Below are positions 1-12,424 of a DNA stretch of 64,000 nucleotides, piece after piece. The stretch lies in assembly GCF_000002985.6 (NCBI RefSeq), contig NC_003282.8:1-64000 (forward strand), read 5' to 3'. Origin of the DNA: Caenorhabditis elegans. Its lineage: Eukaryota; Nematoda; Chromadorea; Rhabditida; Rhabditidae. The translations under genes and the position numbers were made by a program. The notes under the pieces are model-generated. The model was not told the DNA's origin, searched no databases, and saw only the letters and a program-made list of their open reading frames with translations. Each line of letters begins with the position of its first letter. Positions within the stretch are counted from its first letter, which is position 1.

Positions 1-150
1 CCTAAGCCTAAGCCTAAGCCTAAGCCTAAGCCTAAGCCTAAGCCTAAGCCTAAGCCTAAGCCTAAGCCTAAGCCTAAGCCTAAGCCTAAGCCTAAGCCTA
101 AGCCTAAGCCTAAGCCTAAGCCTAAGCCTAAGCCTAAGCCTAAGCCTAAG
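1..150. repeat. Telomere: 25 tandem CCTAAG (TTAGGC) repeats
   Basis: The sequence opens with 25 perfect copies of CCTAAG, the C-rich strand of the nematode telomere repeat TTAGGC. Orientation is correct for a left chromosome end, since the G-rich strand runs 3' outward. The array meets the left arm of the inverted duplication with a two-base overlap (AG at 149-150 fits both). The true array is probably longer; assemblies usually clip telomeres. Confidence 0.97.
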
Positions 151-160
151 AAGAGACCAA

Positions 161-252
161 ACCGAAAAATCAATTTTTTAAACGAAAAATCAATGTTTTA
201 AACGAAAAATCTATTTTTTAAACGAAAAATCAATTTTTTAAACGAAAAATCC
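161..252. repeat. About 20-bp AT-rich tandem array next to the telomere
   Basis: Four to five degenerate copies of a 20-base unit (aacgaaaaatcaatttttta) lie a few bases inside the telomere junction. The same array is present in the right arm, so it existed before the telomere was added and is ordinary intron sequence of the scaffold gene. Bases 253-643 hold only AT-rich intron sequence. Confidence 0.85.
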
Positions 253-3100
253 ATAAAAAATTGTTATAAAAATTCTGGAAAAAAAACTAAAAACTTAATT
301 TTTGCTTTGAACATTCATCTTTCGCGAAAAAAATTTCAGCAAATAAAACCGAAAAATACAATTTTGCAAATAAAAAATCTAAATCAACAGTAAAAAACAA
401 AAAAGTCAAATTTCAATAGAAAAAAAAATCAAAAATCAATTTTTACTCCAAAAATTCAACTTTTGCCAAAAACTAACCCAGAAAAATCAATTCACAAAAA
501 AAAACAAATAAAACTGCAACGATGTTTGTGAAAAAAATTTTCTTGATATTTTTAACGAATTTTTGTTTAAAAAAAATGCATTTTTGGCCATAAAATTTTT
601 TTTTTGATTTTTTCAAACGAATTTCCCCTCAATTTTCTTGCAGATCGACGTGGATATTGACGACCTAGATGACGATTTTCTCTCCACAAACGGAATGGAA
701 CGACACGGTTCAGAATTACAAGGAGAAGTGGTTTTCACTACGACGAGTACTGCGAATAACAATGTGAAACGAGCCGTCGAATATTTCGAAGATGATAATC
801 AAGATGATGCACTAACATCCACTTCATCCGGCAACAGTACACAGAAGGAATCGTCTCCGTTCACAGATTTTGATGATGTTCCGCCGCCACCAGTGGCTCC
901 AGAAACTCCGGCTCCAGCCCAAAACCGCCGAGAATCTGCGTCCCCCGAACGTCAATTCCTTGATGAGAGTCACCTCGGCGGAATTGGATCTCCGTTATCA
1001 CAGAGTACAAGGCTCGATGAGACGTTTATTGAGGAATACTCTATTGAGTTGGACACCTCTGGGAAGTATGTGTTGGGAAAAAAAATCCGAAAATTGATTG
1101 AAAAATTCGAAAAAAAATCCAAAAAACCTTTTTTTAATGAGATTTTTTCTGTGCAAAAATTTAAATTTAGAGCTGAAGAATGTGCACTTCTAGAAAAACT
1201 TATTTTAAAAAATTCACATCCTTTTATCAAATTTATTAGCATATTTATACAAATTGATGGATAAAAATTCCAAAAAAGTTCCAGAAACAACATTTCCTCC
1301 GCAGCTTCACCTGGTCCCAAGTCTCCATTTGACGATGATTTTACTGATACAGCTGCCCCGGTAGCCCCGCCACCAGCACCTACAAAAGCTGCCGAGGAAT
1401 ATCGCCGGCAACCACATCAGAATCCGTTTGATGAGGAAGAGGAAGAAGAATCACAGTTTGGAGGGGGAACTCTGTCCGGTAGAGACCCATTTGATGAAGA
1501 TGTACGTTTTTCGTAAAGTTCGGAATTTTTAGGGTATAAATTGAAAAACAAATGGAGAAAATATGAATACCTAGATTTTTTTTTTCAAAAAATCCCAACC
1601 CTAATATCCACAATTTTTTTTCAGTCTGGAAACTCTAACGAAAACCAGCTCCGCGAGAAGAAGCTCCACAAAAAAGAGCAACTAGCTCACCGGCTCTCCT
1701 CCTCTTCCGAAGAAATTGTGGAAGCCTCAATTCACGAGGATGAGCCAATTGTGATGGCTCAAATTCCAGAGGAGAAGCCCAAACCGAAGGCTATCCCGGC
1801 TTTTGATAACGCCTATGACGCCGACTTTGACAATTCCCCACCACTTCATCATTACTCGGCGGTTCATTTGGAAACTGGGCTCTCACCGCTTGAGGAGGCT
1901 CAGAGAGCTCTCCGAGCCAACCGAGCAAGGCATAAGCCGTCGAATGTATCGTTGGCAGAGGAGGCGAAGCTTGCTGCCAGACAGAGATACTCGAATGCAT
2001 CGGATATTAGAAGAGAAGAGGAGGAAGAAGTGGTGGAAGAAGATCCAGCAGTGGTAGTTCCAGTTCTACGGAAGGATCTGGAAGTTGAGGAGGCTCCGAA
2101 ATCGGTACGACCGCCTAGATATCGGAAGTCAAGGGAAATTGAGGAACCGGTGGTTGTTGATCGGTTTGTTGAGGAAGAAGTTGATGAGAAGGAGGATATT
2201 GATGCGATTTTTGAGAAATATCGAAAGGTTCGTAAAGATATTTTCGAGAAAAACGGCGTTGAAAATTTGAAAAATTTGAACTTTTTTCGAGTTAAAAAAT
2301 TTAAACATATAGAAAAGATATGAATCTGACAAAATTTAGAGAAAATAAAATGTTATTCACCAAATCGCCAATTTTTCTGCATTTTTTTGTCCGTTTTACT
2401 TTGGTAATTCTGGTAATACAAAACTAGTTTTTTTTCAAAAAAGAATTGCAGGAAAAATATTTTAAATGTTTTTTGAGCACTTGAGCGCATGAGATAGAAA
2501 AACGTTATTATTATGCATTCCCTCATATAAAAGTTTGTTCAATTTTTTTAATTAAACCCCGCTCTTTGAGAAAACTCTGGACTCTACATGGAGACTACCT
2601 TAATACAAATTAACTCATAAATATCGGTGATTTTCAACTAGTTATTCATATGATGCAATTACTGATTTAATAACTTATAATTATGTGTCAATTTCAGACG
2701 TCTGTATCCGCCGATCCAAAATCTCACACGCCGATTTTGATGGCCGACGAGTACAAAGAACCACAGAAGCAAGGTGAGTTTAGTTCGAAAAAAAATCATA
2801 ACACACACCAGTAGGTTTAAAAACATTGTTAGAAAATTTGAAAAAAAAACCAAAAACCGTCGTAAAACTACACTTTTTCTATTGAAAATAGAACAAACAA
2901 ATCAAATATCCTACATGTAAAATTTAAATCGAGTGGAATTAAATTCTTCAAACAAAAAGAAATCTGCATTTAATATCGATTTCTCATTCAATTGTTATGA
3001 ATCATAAAACATGATTTTTTACGACCTCCTCTGAATTATCTACATTGTTCTCTTTTTCATACTTTCCATATTCTAGTATCGATAGGACTAACACAATTTT

Positions 3101-3354
3101 AATAGTGAGTTCGTTTTTCAAACAATTGGGATTAATTTTCAACTGAACTAGACTGTTTCTGAACGCTCAAAACCTTCAAAATCAATGCTTCTTCAAAACG
3201 AAAAAATTGCACACTATAAACCTCTCACTTGAAGTGGCAGCGCTCGTTTTATATTGAGAAAATATATATTCAAAAAAATGCTGCTGCTTCTTCAGCTTCT
3301 CGCCGGGCGCCGCCGCCAATAGTGAGTTCGTTTTTCAAACAATTGGGATTAATT
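3101..3354. repeat. 180-bp duplicated block flanked by 37-bp direct repeats, left
   Basis: Bases 3138-3317 repeat 4022-4201 at the same 180-base length. The copy is flanked by two 37-base direct repeats (3101-3137 and 3318-3354, beginning aatagtgagttcg). The pattern is a copied insert with duplication of its landing site, inside an intron of the scaffold gene. The rest of the 2.1-kb intron holds only AT-rich sequence, the TTGCCGG repeat and a GC-richer stretch at about 4200-4560. Confidence 0.9.
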
Positions 3355-3479
3355 ACAAAAAAACTTAACTGCGCAATTTTTAATTGGGAAACTTTCAAAT
3401 TTTAACCATAACTATCAATACAGCGGTATACGAAATTTTTCTTCAAAATCGCACCGATACTGCATTTTTCCGGAAAAGG

Positions 3480-3950
3480 ACAAAGTCGGCTAATTGCCGT
3501 TTTTTATAATTTTTGCTCATTAAGCTTATTCCATTAAAAATACAATTCTTGTTTAAAATTGCTGAACGGCGAATTTTGTCTACCCGTGGTGGAAATTGCC
3601 GGTTTGTTGATTTGCCGGAAAATTTCATTTTCGGCGTGCCGATTTGCCGTTTGCCGGATATCAATTTGCCTGAAACGTTTAGAGGAATACAACGGAAACA
3701 TTTGAAACTGTGCCTTTTTGAAATTTTTTCCCTTTTTTTTACAATATTTTCATAGAATTAGCTTACTTTTCAAAATAGATGTAGGAAAATTCATATGCGT
3801 ACAATTTTGCCAATTAAAATTTGAATTCTGAAATTTACAAAAAAATGTGCAAAACTACTATTCGCCGAAAATTTTTGGCAAGTTGCCGATTTGCCCGAAA
3901 TTTTTATTTTCGGCAAATTGGCGCTTTGCAGTTTGCCGGAAAAAATTACA
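3480..3950. repeat. TTGCCGG/CCGGCAA-type dispersed repeat, left copy 1
   Basis: An imperfect array of words such as gccgatttgccggaaa and ccggtttgcc, broken in the middle by a conserved stretch containing ggaaacatttgaaactgtgc. The same organisation recurs at 11594-12050 and 55366-55745, which marks it as one dispersed family. It lies in an intron and is not coding. Confidence 0.8.
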
Positions 3951-4021
3951 TACACCTGTTTTCAGCCTAACTTAAAATATGATTTACTTTGAAAAATAGG
4001 GAATTAAATTTAAATAAAATT

Positions 4022-4201
4022 TTCAACTGAACTAGACTGTTTCTGAACGCTCAAAACCTTCAAAATCAATGCTTCTTCAAAACGAAAAAATTGCACACTA
4101 TAAACCTCTCACTTGAAGTGGCAGCGCTCGTTTTATATTGAGAAAATATATATTCAAAAAAATGCTGCTGCTTCTTCAGCTTCTCGCCGGGCGCCGCCGC
4201 C
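4022..4201. repeat. Source copy of the 180-bp block, left
   Basis: Second copy of the block at 3138-3317, without the 37-base flanks. It ends in a GC-rich stretch (gccgggcgccgccgcc) and leads into a less AT-rich, pyrimidine-rich region (about 4300-4560). That region could be an internal promoter for the FERM-PDZ half, though this is only a suggestion from composition. Confidence 0.85.
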
Positions 4202-5249
4202 ACATTTACCGGCCAACCCGTTCTCTGAGGTTGTCTTGTAAGGGCGTTTTCATGTATATTCAGATTATTATGCATGAATTTCATTAATAACGGTATCCAC
4301 CCACGTATATTTCTCTTCTTCTCTCTTTCTGTTGCGACGGGGGATGTCGATTGATTACGCCACGGGCGCTAGCCTATTCCGAATGCATTGAGAAATTTGA
4401 GACCAGATTCTGGAGTTTTTGGAAGACGAATCGTCGGCAGCGGAGCTCGATTTTAATTTAATTTCGAGAGCACCCGCGTGCTCTCGCCTCGACACCCTCA
4501 AACTTCTTCTTCTTCTTCTTTTCGTCGTCTTTCACTTTTTTCCTTTTTCCTGTCCTAACCACGGCGTCTTCCTCCAATTTTCAGTTACCACGACGTCATT
4601 AGCTATTTTTAGTCCGAGTGTGGAGCTTGAGAATTTGAGCAATTCTGATGTGACATTCCTGTCGTTTTTAGCGCTAATTTTCCTAAAACCTTCAAAAATT
4701 TAGAAATTCTCTATCGTCTTTCAAGAGCCTAAGTTTTTTTTTTCGAAATGAGTTTTTTAAAATTGATCGAAATGTTTTTAAATACTGAATATTTGGGATT
4801 CTAGATTTTTACTACAATATTTCCTTTTCAATTTTTAATTGGACAAAATTTCAAAATGTTAAAAAAATTCTCCGAATTGAATGCTATTTTTCTAAAAAAT
4901 TTTTTTAGTGCCTGCACCAGTTGTCGTTGCTCAGGAGTCGCCGATCTTAAAACGAAGAAACTCTCTAGTACCATCAAGGATCAGTGGAAGGCAGTCGACG
5001 CGGCGAAGTGTCACCAGTGTTCGGAGTATGAGAGGAAAACGGAAGGTGAGTAAAAAATCCCCATTAATCACCGAATTCTCGTAAAAATTGAGAAAAAAAC
5101 CAATTTTTTGATGAAAAAGTCAGCTAATAAGTTCCCATTTTTCAGACCCGTGCGATTCCCGAGTTCTTCGACCTAACCCGACATCAGAACATTCGGCTCC
5201 GTGCTCCAGCTACGAAAAAGGTAAAATCTCGAGTAATTTCTTTCTTGTT

Positions 5250-5440
5250 GGCATGAACAGGTCTGCTTGCCTGCTTGCCTGTGTCTATTCACTAGCCTAT
5301 GCGCCTTCCTGCTTGCCTACGTAAACGCCTACGTGCCTGCCTACTTTTCTATGTGATTGCCTGCTACCTACGAGCCTGTCGATGCCTAGGGCCTGACTAC
5401 TTGCCTACATGCCTGCCTACAGAGCTTCAACCTATTAGCC
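5250..5440. repeat. Degenerate tgcctgcc/tacc repeat in intron, left
   Basis: A run of about 190 bases made of variants of gcctgcctac and tgcctacg. It is non-coding and lies between two FERM-region exons. Its mirror is at 42439-42629. Confidence 0.75.
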
Positions 5441-7479
5441 TTTAAATCAACATTATTCCAGAAACGCATAAGCCTACACCGCGTCGAGGACACCGAAGCC
5501 GTCGTCGAGCTCCTGAACGGCCAAAAAGTTGAAGTGGCATGCCGAAGTGACGTCATCTCGCGTGACGTGTTCTCTCTTATCGTCCAGAACATGAATATCA
5601 ATGAGCACGTGTTCTTCGGGCTCTCGTTCCTTCGTGATGGCGAGCACTACTTTATAGAGGATCATCAACGGCTCGAAAAGTTTGCACCGTCCGGATGGAA
5701 AAGTGTGGCACGCGTGGGCGTTAAGGTGCCATACGTGTTGCACTTACGATTCAAATTTTATCCGCAGATTTTGGATTTCATCAAGTACGGGAAAGAGTTA
5801 TTGTAAAGAAAATGAAGAAAAATTAGCAAAAAATAGAGGAAAAATCAATATTTTTTTGAATTTTCCAGCGATAAAATTGAAATTAGCGCAAAATTTTTTA
5901 AAAATTCGAAAATATTTTTTAATTATCTGGAAAATTTCGGCACCAAAATTTCAATTTTTCTTTTTTTTTAAGGGTTTAAAAATGTGGAAAATTCAAGATT
6001 TTATTTTTTCTAAAAAAATATTTGTGAGCATTTTTTTGGTGAAACTTGGGAAAAAAATTTGATATCAAAATTTAAGTGTTCCACTTTTTTAAAAACTCAT
6101 TTCGAATTTGTTGAACATACATAAAGTTTGAATTATTTCACTAAAATCACTTGAAACAAAAATGTTTTTTCGAGATTTTGGATTAAAAAATTCCGAATAA
6201 AAATCAACTTTAATTTAACGAAATTAATTTTCTATACCTAATTCTCTAATTTTTGCAGAACAGACGTAACGATGAACGAGTTGTATCTACAATGTAGACG
6301 AGACGTACTCGAAGAGAGAATCCAACCCAAAAGAGACGCAGCATTCGAACTCGCCGCGCTCGCCCTCCAAGCCGAATTTGGAAATCGACCGCCACCGGTG
6401 ATCACCGATTATTTCGATATTCAACACTACCTGCCCAAGAAGTATAGCTCATTTGAAGATCAGTCACGGCTGAAGAACATTCTCGCCGAGCTGCACGGGC
6501 ATTACGCGGGCACCCGGATTTCTGAGGCCAAGCACAAATACATTCAAATCTGTCAGCGACACCCAGATTTTGGAGCGCATGTGCATCGTGTGTTCCGAAC
6601 GAAGCCAACATCAGCTCACGGAGCATCTCCGTTCGATCCTGATACTGGGTCATCGCTTTGGATTGGAATTATGCCACGTGGAATATCGATTTATGAGCAG
6701 CAGGTAGACAGAAATTGATTAGATATAGAAAACAGAAAGAATAAGAAATTTGATATTGGAATTTTGTAGAACTTTTTGAAAAGTTGTTGAGCAATATACG
6801 CAAAATTTTAAAAAATTGAAAACTTAATTTTTATTTAATTTTCACATTCTTCTGAACTTTGAACCAGATCCAGATTTTTCGGGGTTTCTTTAATTCGTTA
6901 ATTCAAATGTGAACAGGCAGGCTTGTAGGCAGGCTAGTAGGCACGAAAACATGCCTGCCTACCTTGGTATCGGTTAGACCCCCAACTTTACAGAATCATC
7001 ACATCCCAAATAAGTATATGAGTATTGCGAGACAGGTAAAAACTCATCCCTTTTGTTGCCGAGATGAACAGGAAATGAACCTTATGTTTGTGAATGTTAA
7101 TATGAGAAAAATTGCCGTATCCTCTTTATTTGAAGTGCATGTAAATTTAAAAGAAGATACTTTTCGCTTTTTCGAGTGACCTTTTTTCAGAGAAAATATG
7201 TGTTTTTCTTGAATTTTTACCTAAATTACTTGCTTTTTTAAGTCTTAATTTACCTAATCCCAACTTCAAATAAAAACAAAATTTGAAAAAAAAAATTGAA
7301 AAATCTTCCAGGGAGGAGCCCGTGAGGTGATTGCCGAGCATGTTTGGCCGCAGACGCAGACCCTGCAATTCGATAAGAAGCGATTTGTGATTGTTGCCGT
7401 TGGAGCTCACGATGAGCAAATTGAGAGCACATTTTATACGGATCATCACTCGAAGTGAGCATTTTTCGACACCCACAGT

Positions 7480-7690
7480 AATTCTATAGTATCCCTACAT
7501 TAATCTTACAGTACCTATACAGTACTACCAAAGTACTTCTACAGTACTCCTGTATTAATCCTACAGTAATCCTAGAGTGCCCCTACAGTACCCCAATAGT
7601 ATTTCTACTGTACTCATTTACTCCTACACCTAGAGTACCCTAATGTATCCTTAAATTACCTCTACAGTAATCCTACAGTACCCTACATCG
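7480..7690. repeat. Degenerate acagtacc repeat in intron, left
   Basis: About 210 bases of variants of ctacagtacc/ctacagtaat fill most of the intron between exons 7312-7454 and 7705-7856 of the scaffold gene. Confidence 0.8.
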
Positions 7691-8764
7691 TATATATATT
7701 CCAGATCCTCCTATTTCGTGCGATTCGCCGCCTCCCAACATCGTTGGATGATGAAGATGCGTCAGTGGAAGAGCACGCTCCGGCACGAGAATACGATTCA
7801 GGCGATGCCAGACGTGATTGTTGAAGGGCAGACTATCCCGCCGGCGCCTATACGGCGTAAGTTTTTATTTTAGACAATTTAAGCTTTTGAACGTGTTTTG
7901 GATTTATACAATTGTTACTCCTGTTGTAATAATATCGTGTTCGTATACAGAAGGTCTCGAAGAATCACCTCCATCAACTCCACTGCTCGCCTCTGCCGAT
8001 CAGATCTTTGCGAAAATGTCAGTGAGCCAGGAAAAACCGGCGGCCAACCGACCCGCCGAACTGCCACCACCGGCACCGTCGTCGAAATTCGCGGCTCAAT
8101 ATGATACGGTTGATGAAGGAATTGTTTGTGGTTGGTTTTTTTTTGTTGTAAAATTTGAGTACATATTGTGGGGTAATAGTGGTAATTTTGAAAGTTCGTA
8201 AAAAGTTTTCTTGAAATTCAAAAAAAGTTCTAGTTTGTTTTAATTAATAAAATACGTACACTAATTCAAAATATATGTTTTATCGATTTTAAAACCTCAA
8301 AAAAATTGTAAAAAAATTGAAAATTAACTGAAAATCCCTACCCATTTCCAGATTCCCAAGCTGAAAACTTTGAGCGCGTCGACTCGACTGACAACGGGAA
8401 CGTGACGCCACGTGGCATGCAATTTGACATTTTGCTCGTGAAAGACCCCGCCAACGGTCTGGGTCTTACCCTAGTCGACGGGAATCTCAACGGAGTTCCA
8501 GGAGTGTATGTGAAGCTTGTCGCCGACAATGGAGCCGGAATGAAAGCGGTAAGAATTCGAAATTTCAGTCAATATCCCTTTTCCTCGGGGTGTACACTAG
8601 AGTTGTGTAAATCTACACATAACGTTTTTTCGATTATCTCTGAAAAATCGTAAAAAAAATTTCGACGACACAAAAGTTTTGAAAAAGTGAGCAAAATGTG
8701 TTGTCGAATTGCGTTTTAGTCGTAAATTGGTGTTTCCTAATAGTAAGCGAAAAAAAATCTAATG

Positions 8765-11070
8765 TCAAGGTTTATCTAATCGATAAAAAATATAATCCAT
8801 TAACCGCATCTCATACGGCGAAACGTGATGAAAACTAATCATTTTATCACTAAAATTCTCGTCCTCCTTCATCGCCGGATAATAGGCCAGTCGGCGGTTA
8901 AATGTATCCTTATAGATGGTTAGCTGCTCTAATGGATGAAAATGTTGAATTCGTTCGGAACCCATTTCGTCACGAATATCCTCCGGATAGATTTCCATGT
9001 GGGCCAGGCATTTTGCTAGCTGAAATTTTGGGATTTTTACTTACAACTGGTTTAGAATAATTTAGAAATTACAAAATCGAGGTTTTCTTTTGCTGGAAAA
9101 GTCGAACACTGGTATATTTAATTATGTTTCGAATTTTTCGGAAATAATCAAAAAGTTTTGGTTGTGCGGTCGACCTGTCGAATTTGCAAAAAATATTTGA
9201 GTACCATTTTTTGGTTTTTCGTCAAAAAATCTAATTTTAAAATTAAACAATTTTTAAAAAAATGCTCAAAGTAGGAAAGTTAAACATTTTCAATTTTAAG
9301 TGAATTCCCATTAAAACACACCTCCTGATCTTCCTCTGCTCGATGATGATCCGGACACCTGTCCGGATCCAGCATCACCTCGTTGAAAGCCTCCATTGTA
9401 GGCCTTGATAAGATATATGATGACCCGTCGTTGAAACCACGTGGCTGGAAATTAATTCTATCAGTTAGTCAAAATTTACTGACAATCACTCAGACGCTCA
9501 ATATTGCGATTTTGCTTCAAAACTACTGTACCCGGTCTTGACATTTTTTTTGGGAAACATGAAAAAAATGAGCATGATTTTTTTTCTATTTTCGATAGAC
9601 CTGAATATATTTCCGAAAAATTCAACCCATCCATCGCTCACTTACTGTGAAAAAGTTCCACTGCAGCCCGAGATAGTGATGTTTTGTGGGCGAATAGTTG
9701 TCGAGAAGCGTTCGCATGTTATGCATGAGTGCGTACGTGTCGTCGTCGGCTCGATAATACCAGTCATACTTTTTGGTGATCTTATCACGTACGTATCTGG
9801 AAATTTCCATTAATGCAGATATTTTTTAAATAAGTCCCTATTGCTCAGTTTTGGTTTTATAAACGGTAAAGGTGGGAGTAGTGACAAAAGAAGTACGAAA
9901 ACCATTAAAGGAGGTCGTAGAGGAGATTCACATTTAGATATCGCTTAATTGTTTGGATAGGGCTAAGTGCAGAACACAAACTTCATGTTTCTTGAAGTTG
10001 TAGTAAAGGTATGGAATTTCTAGACTCAGTTAGACTAAAAATTACCCAAAAATACCGAAATTAATTGTAGCTTTTAGGGAAATTCAACCCTCTTTATAGA
10101 ATTTTTCTCAGAAGTATCACTTTAAAAAACATGAAAACTCACTTAAAAACCCTCCTAATCTTCTCCCACGAGTGATCTCTTGAGTTCAATAACGGATAAT
10201 AAATATGTGGGATCGAATCGTTCATTTTCGAATCCGTAAAGAACAAGAAGTCATCGCAGTGTTGAACCCACGTTTCGAGTATTGTTTTTGCCTGAAATTG
10301 TATTTAATGAAACAAAAATCACGAATTCTTCTATACTTTTAAAGCAATTCGTACCAAAAATTGCTAATATTCTGGAAATTGACAACACAATTAGCTCATT
10401 TTTTGTAGTGCCATTTACGTGTATAACGTGTGTATAATTGTGCAAAAGTGTATAAATACGAGAAATAAAAATGAGCAAAAAGAGTTGTCAATTTAATTTT
10501 TGATCTATGCAATAAAAGACTTTAAACGAAATGAAAATTAAATTGACACACATTTTTGCTCAATTTAATAATAAGCAACGAGTGTTGTCAATTTAAGAAG
10601 TATCTTTAAATTCAAAAATTTACATAATTTTTTAGTTTCTAGTGCCCTACGTTATTTCTCCTTCCGATAGAAATAACACTAAATCGACAAAACATTTTGC
10701 TCAGAAGAAAAAGAGCAAATCGTGTTGTCGATTAACTTTTTTCAAAAATCTGATTGTTTTGTTGTTTTAATGGTTTCACGGATTTCGATCAACAATAGAG
10801 AAACAACACAAAAACCGGTAATCATTATGGAAGTTCGTTGTGTCAAATTTGCACGATTAGTGAAAACGCTGATCTTCGATGCTTAAAGACTTCATCGGAA
10901 CAAAATAACAAAGCGTCGAGAACGAACATCTAGAACATCTCCAAAAAAAATCAATAACCTACCCGTGTTTCGTGACTCGGTGTTGCAGTGTGAATAAGGC
11001 ATAATATAGTTTGTGGGGCACCTAATATTAATGAGATCTGTGATAGAAAGACGAGGAGGAGACTGATCAT
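8765..11070 (-). CDS. C1GALT1-like beta-1,3-galactosyltransferase (GT31), left copy
   Basis: Mirror copy of the gene at 36809-39114, with no difference seen in its exons. Five exons run leftward from the ATG at 11070 to the stop at 8765. It lies wholly inside the intron 8549-11267 of the truncated scaffold gene, on the opposite strand. All parts needed for expression appear present, including about 200 bases of upstream intron sequence, so this is a second potentially functional copy rather than a remnant. Confidence 0.85.
10370..10740. repeat. Cluster of GAGCAAA..GTTGTCAATTT motifs, left
   Basis: At least six imperfect copies of a 25-base word (gagcaaaaa + n + gtgttgtcaattt, or its reverse complement) occur in the first intron of the nested glycosyltransferase. 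A further copy at about 8690 lies just past its stop. Orientation alternates. No function known. Confidence 0.6.
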
Positions 11071-11593
11071 TTTTTGGAAAAAATAGATTTAGTTAATTAA
11101 TTAATTAATTTAAAAATAAGTATAAAAGTCGTCGTCTCTTCTGCCTCTTTTCGATTTTAAAAGAAAGAGAGAAGGGGCAGATTCTTCCCCTCCTCTCAGT
11201 GTCCTTCATTGAAGGGAGCGCATCGATCGTTATCTCTCTCCAGCAACATACGCCGAACATTTTGCAGGGAGTTTGCGTCGGCGACCGGATTGTCCAGGTG
11301 GGAACGGAATCCATGGAAGGACACGACCGGCTGCATGCGGTCGAGCTTGTCAGGCGGTGTGGACAACGGGTTCCGATGGTCATTGCGCGACTCGACGGGC
11401 TGATTCGACATCAGAAGGATGGTGAGTACAAAAGAGAAAGAAACATTGGAAAGTGAAACGAACAAAAAAAGTGTATTAGAAATATTATCTGATTTGGAGG
11501 TGGAACTGTTTCTAGTCATGGGGAACATTATAGGATTCTATAGGAATCCATTTCATCATAGAATTATAGGACGAATGATATTTTGAAAAGGTA

Positions 11594-12050
11594 AATCGAC
11601 AAATTGCCGGTTTGCAGATTTGCCGGAAAAGTTCAATTCCGGCAATTTGCCGGTTTGCCGATTTACAGGAAGTTTGCAATTCCGGCAATTTGCCGGTTTG
11701 CCGATTTACAGGAAGTTTTCAATTCCGGCAACCTGCCGGTTTTCCGATTTGCCGAAAATTTTCATTTTCGGCGAATTGCAGGCTTGCCGATTTGCCGGAA
11801 ATGTTTCGAGGAATTTTTTTAATAAGACGGAAACACTTAAAACTGTGCCTTTTTTGAAAATTTTTGCCGTTTTCTTTAGATATTCTCATTGGATTTGCAT
11901 GCTTTTCAGAATAGATGTAGGAACATTCATAGGATGCAAAAATTTTGTCATTTGAAAATGAAATTCTGAAATTTCCAAAAAACTGTGCAAAACCACAATT
12001 TGCCGAAGATTTTCGGCAATTGCCGTTTTTCCGGAAAATTCACAGTACAC
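11594..12050. repeat. TTGCCGG-type dispersed repeat, left copy 2
   Basis: Several alternating gccggtttgccgatttgc words, then the same middle segment (ggaaacacttaaaactgtgc) and a closing tttgccgaagattttcggc. It lies in the intron between scaffold exons 11268-11421 and 12469-12797. Open frames across it come only from the repeat structure. Confidence 0.8.
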
Positions 12051-12253
12051 ACTTTCGAAAAAAACTATGAATTGATTAGTCAAAACCTTACAACTTGTGA
12101 CTCAGAATTTTGAAAGTCTACCGAAAAAATAACGTTCTTCAACAATTACGATTCTTCAATTCTAATAGGTTTTTTTTCCGAAACTTTGAGTTTTGCTACC
12201 TCTAAAATATGTGATTACAAATTATGGAAACGTATTAACAAATTACAACAGTA

Positions 12254-12424
12254 CACTTGGTGTCAGAGTGTCTTATTTCGGCTACAAAAAATGCGGGTAA
12301 AGAAACGCAGAGTTCTCAATTAATTTCGCATGGTTAAGAACGTGATGACGTCGCATTTTTTGAGAAAAAAATTCCCGCATTTTTTGTAGATCAAACCGAA
12401 ATGGGACATCCTGACACCATGTGA
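12254..12424. mobile_element. TIR element (CACGTGGTGTCA family), left-arm copy
   Basis: A 170-base fold-back element with ends acacttggtgtcag / ctgacaccatgtg and inner inverted words ctacaaaaaatgcggg / cccgcattttttgtag. It has no coding capacity, so it is a non-autonomous, MITE-like element. Five copies lie in the window. Confidence 0.75.

Noticed and set aside
5250..7690. Possible CRISPR-like regular repeats (tgcctgcc and acagtacc runs)
   Set aside because: Units are short, degenerate and without spacers of fixed length; this is eukaryotic intron simple sequence.
11604..11955. Overlapping open frames rich in repeated CRFAG/FRQFAGLPI words
   Set aside because: All three plus-strand frames are open because the TTGCCGG repeat has no stops; it is repeat DNA in an intron.
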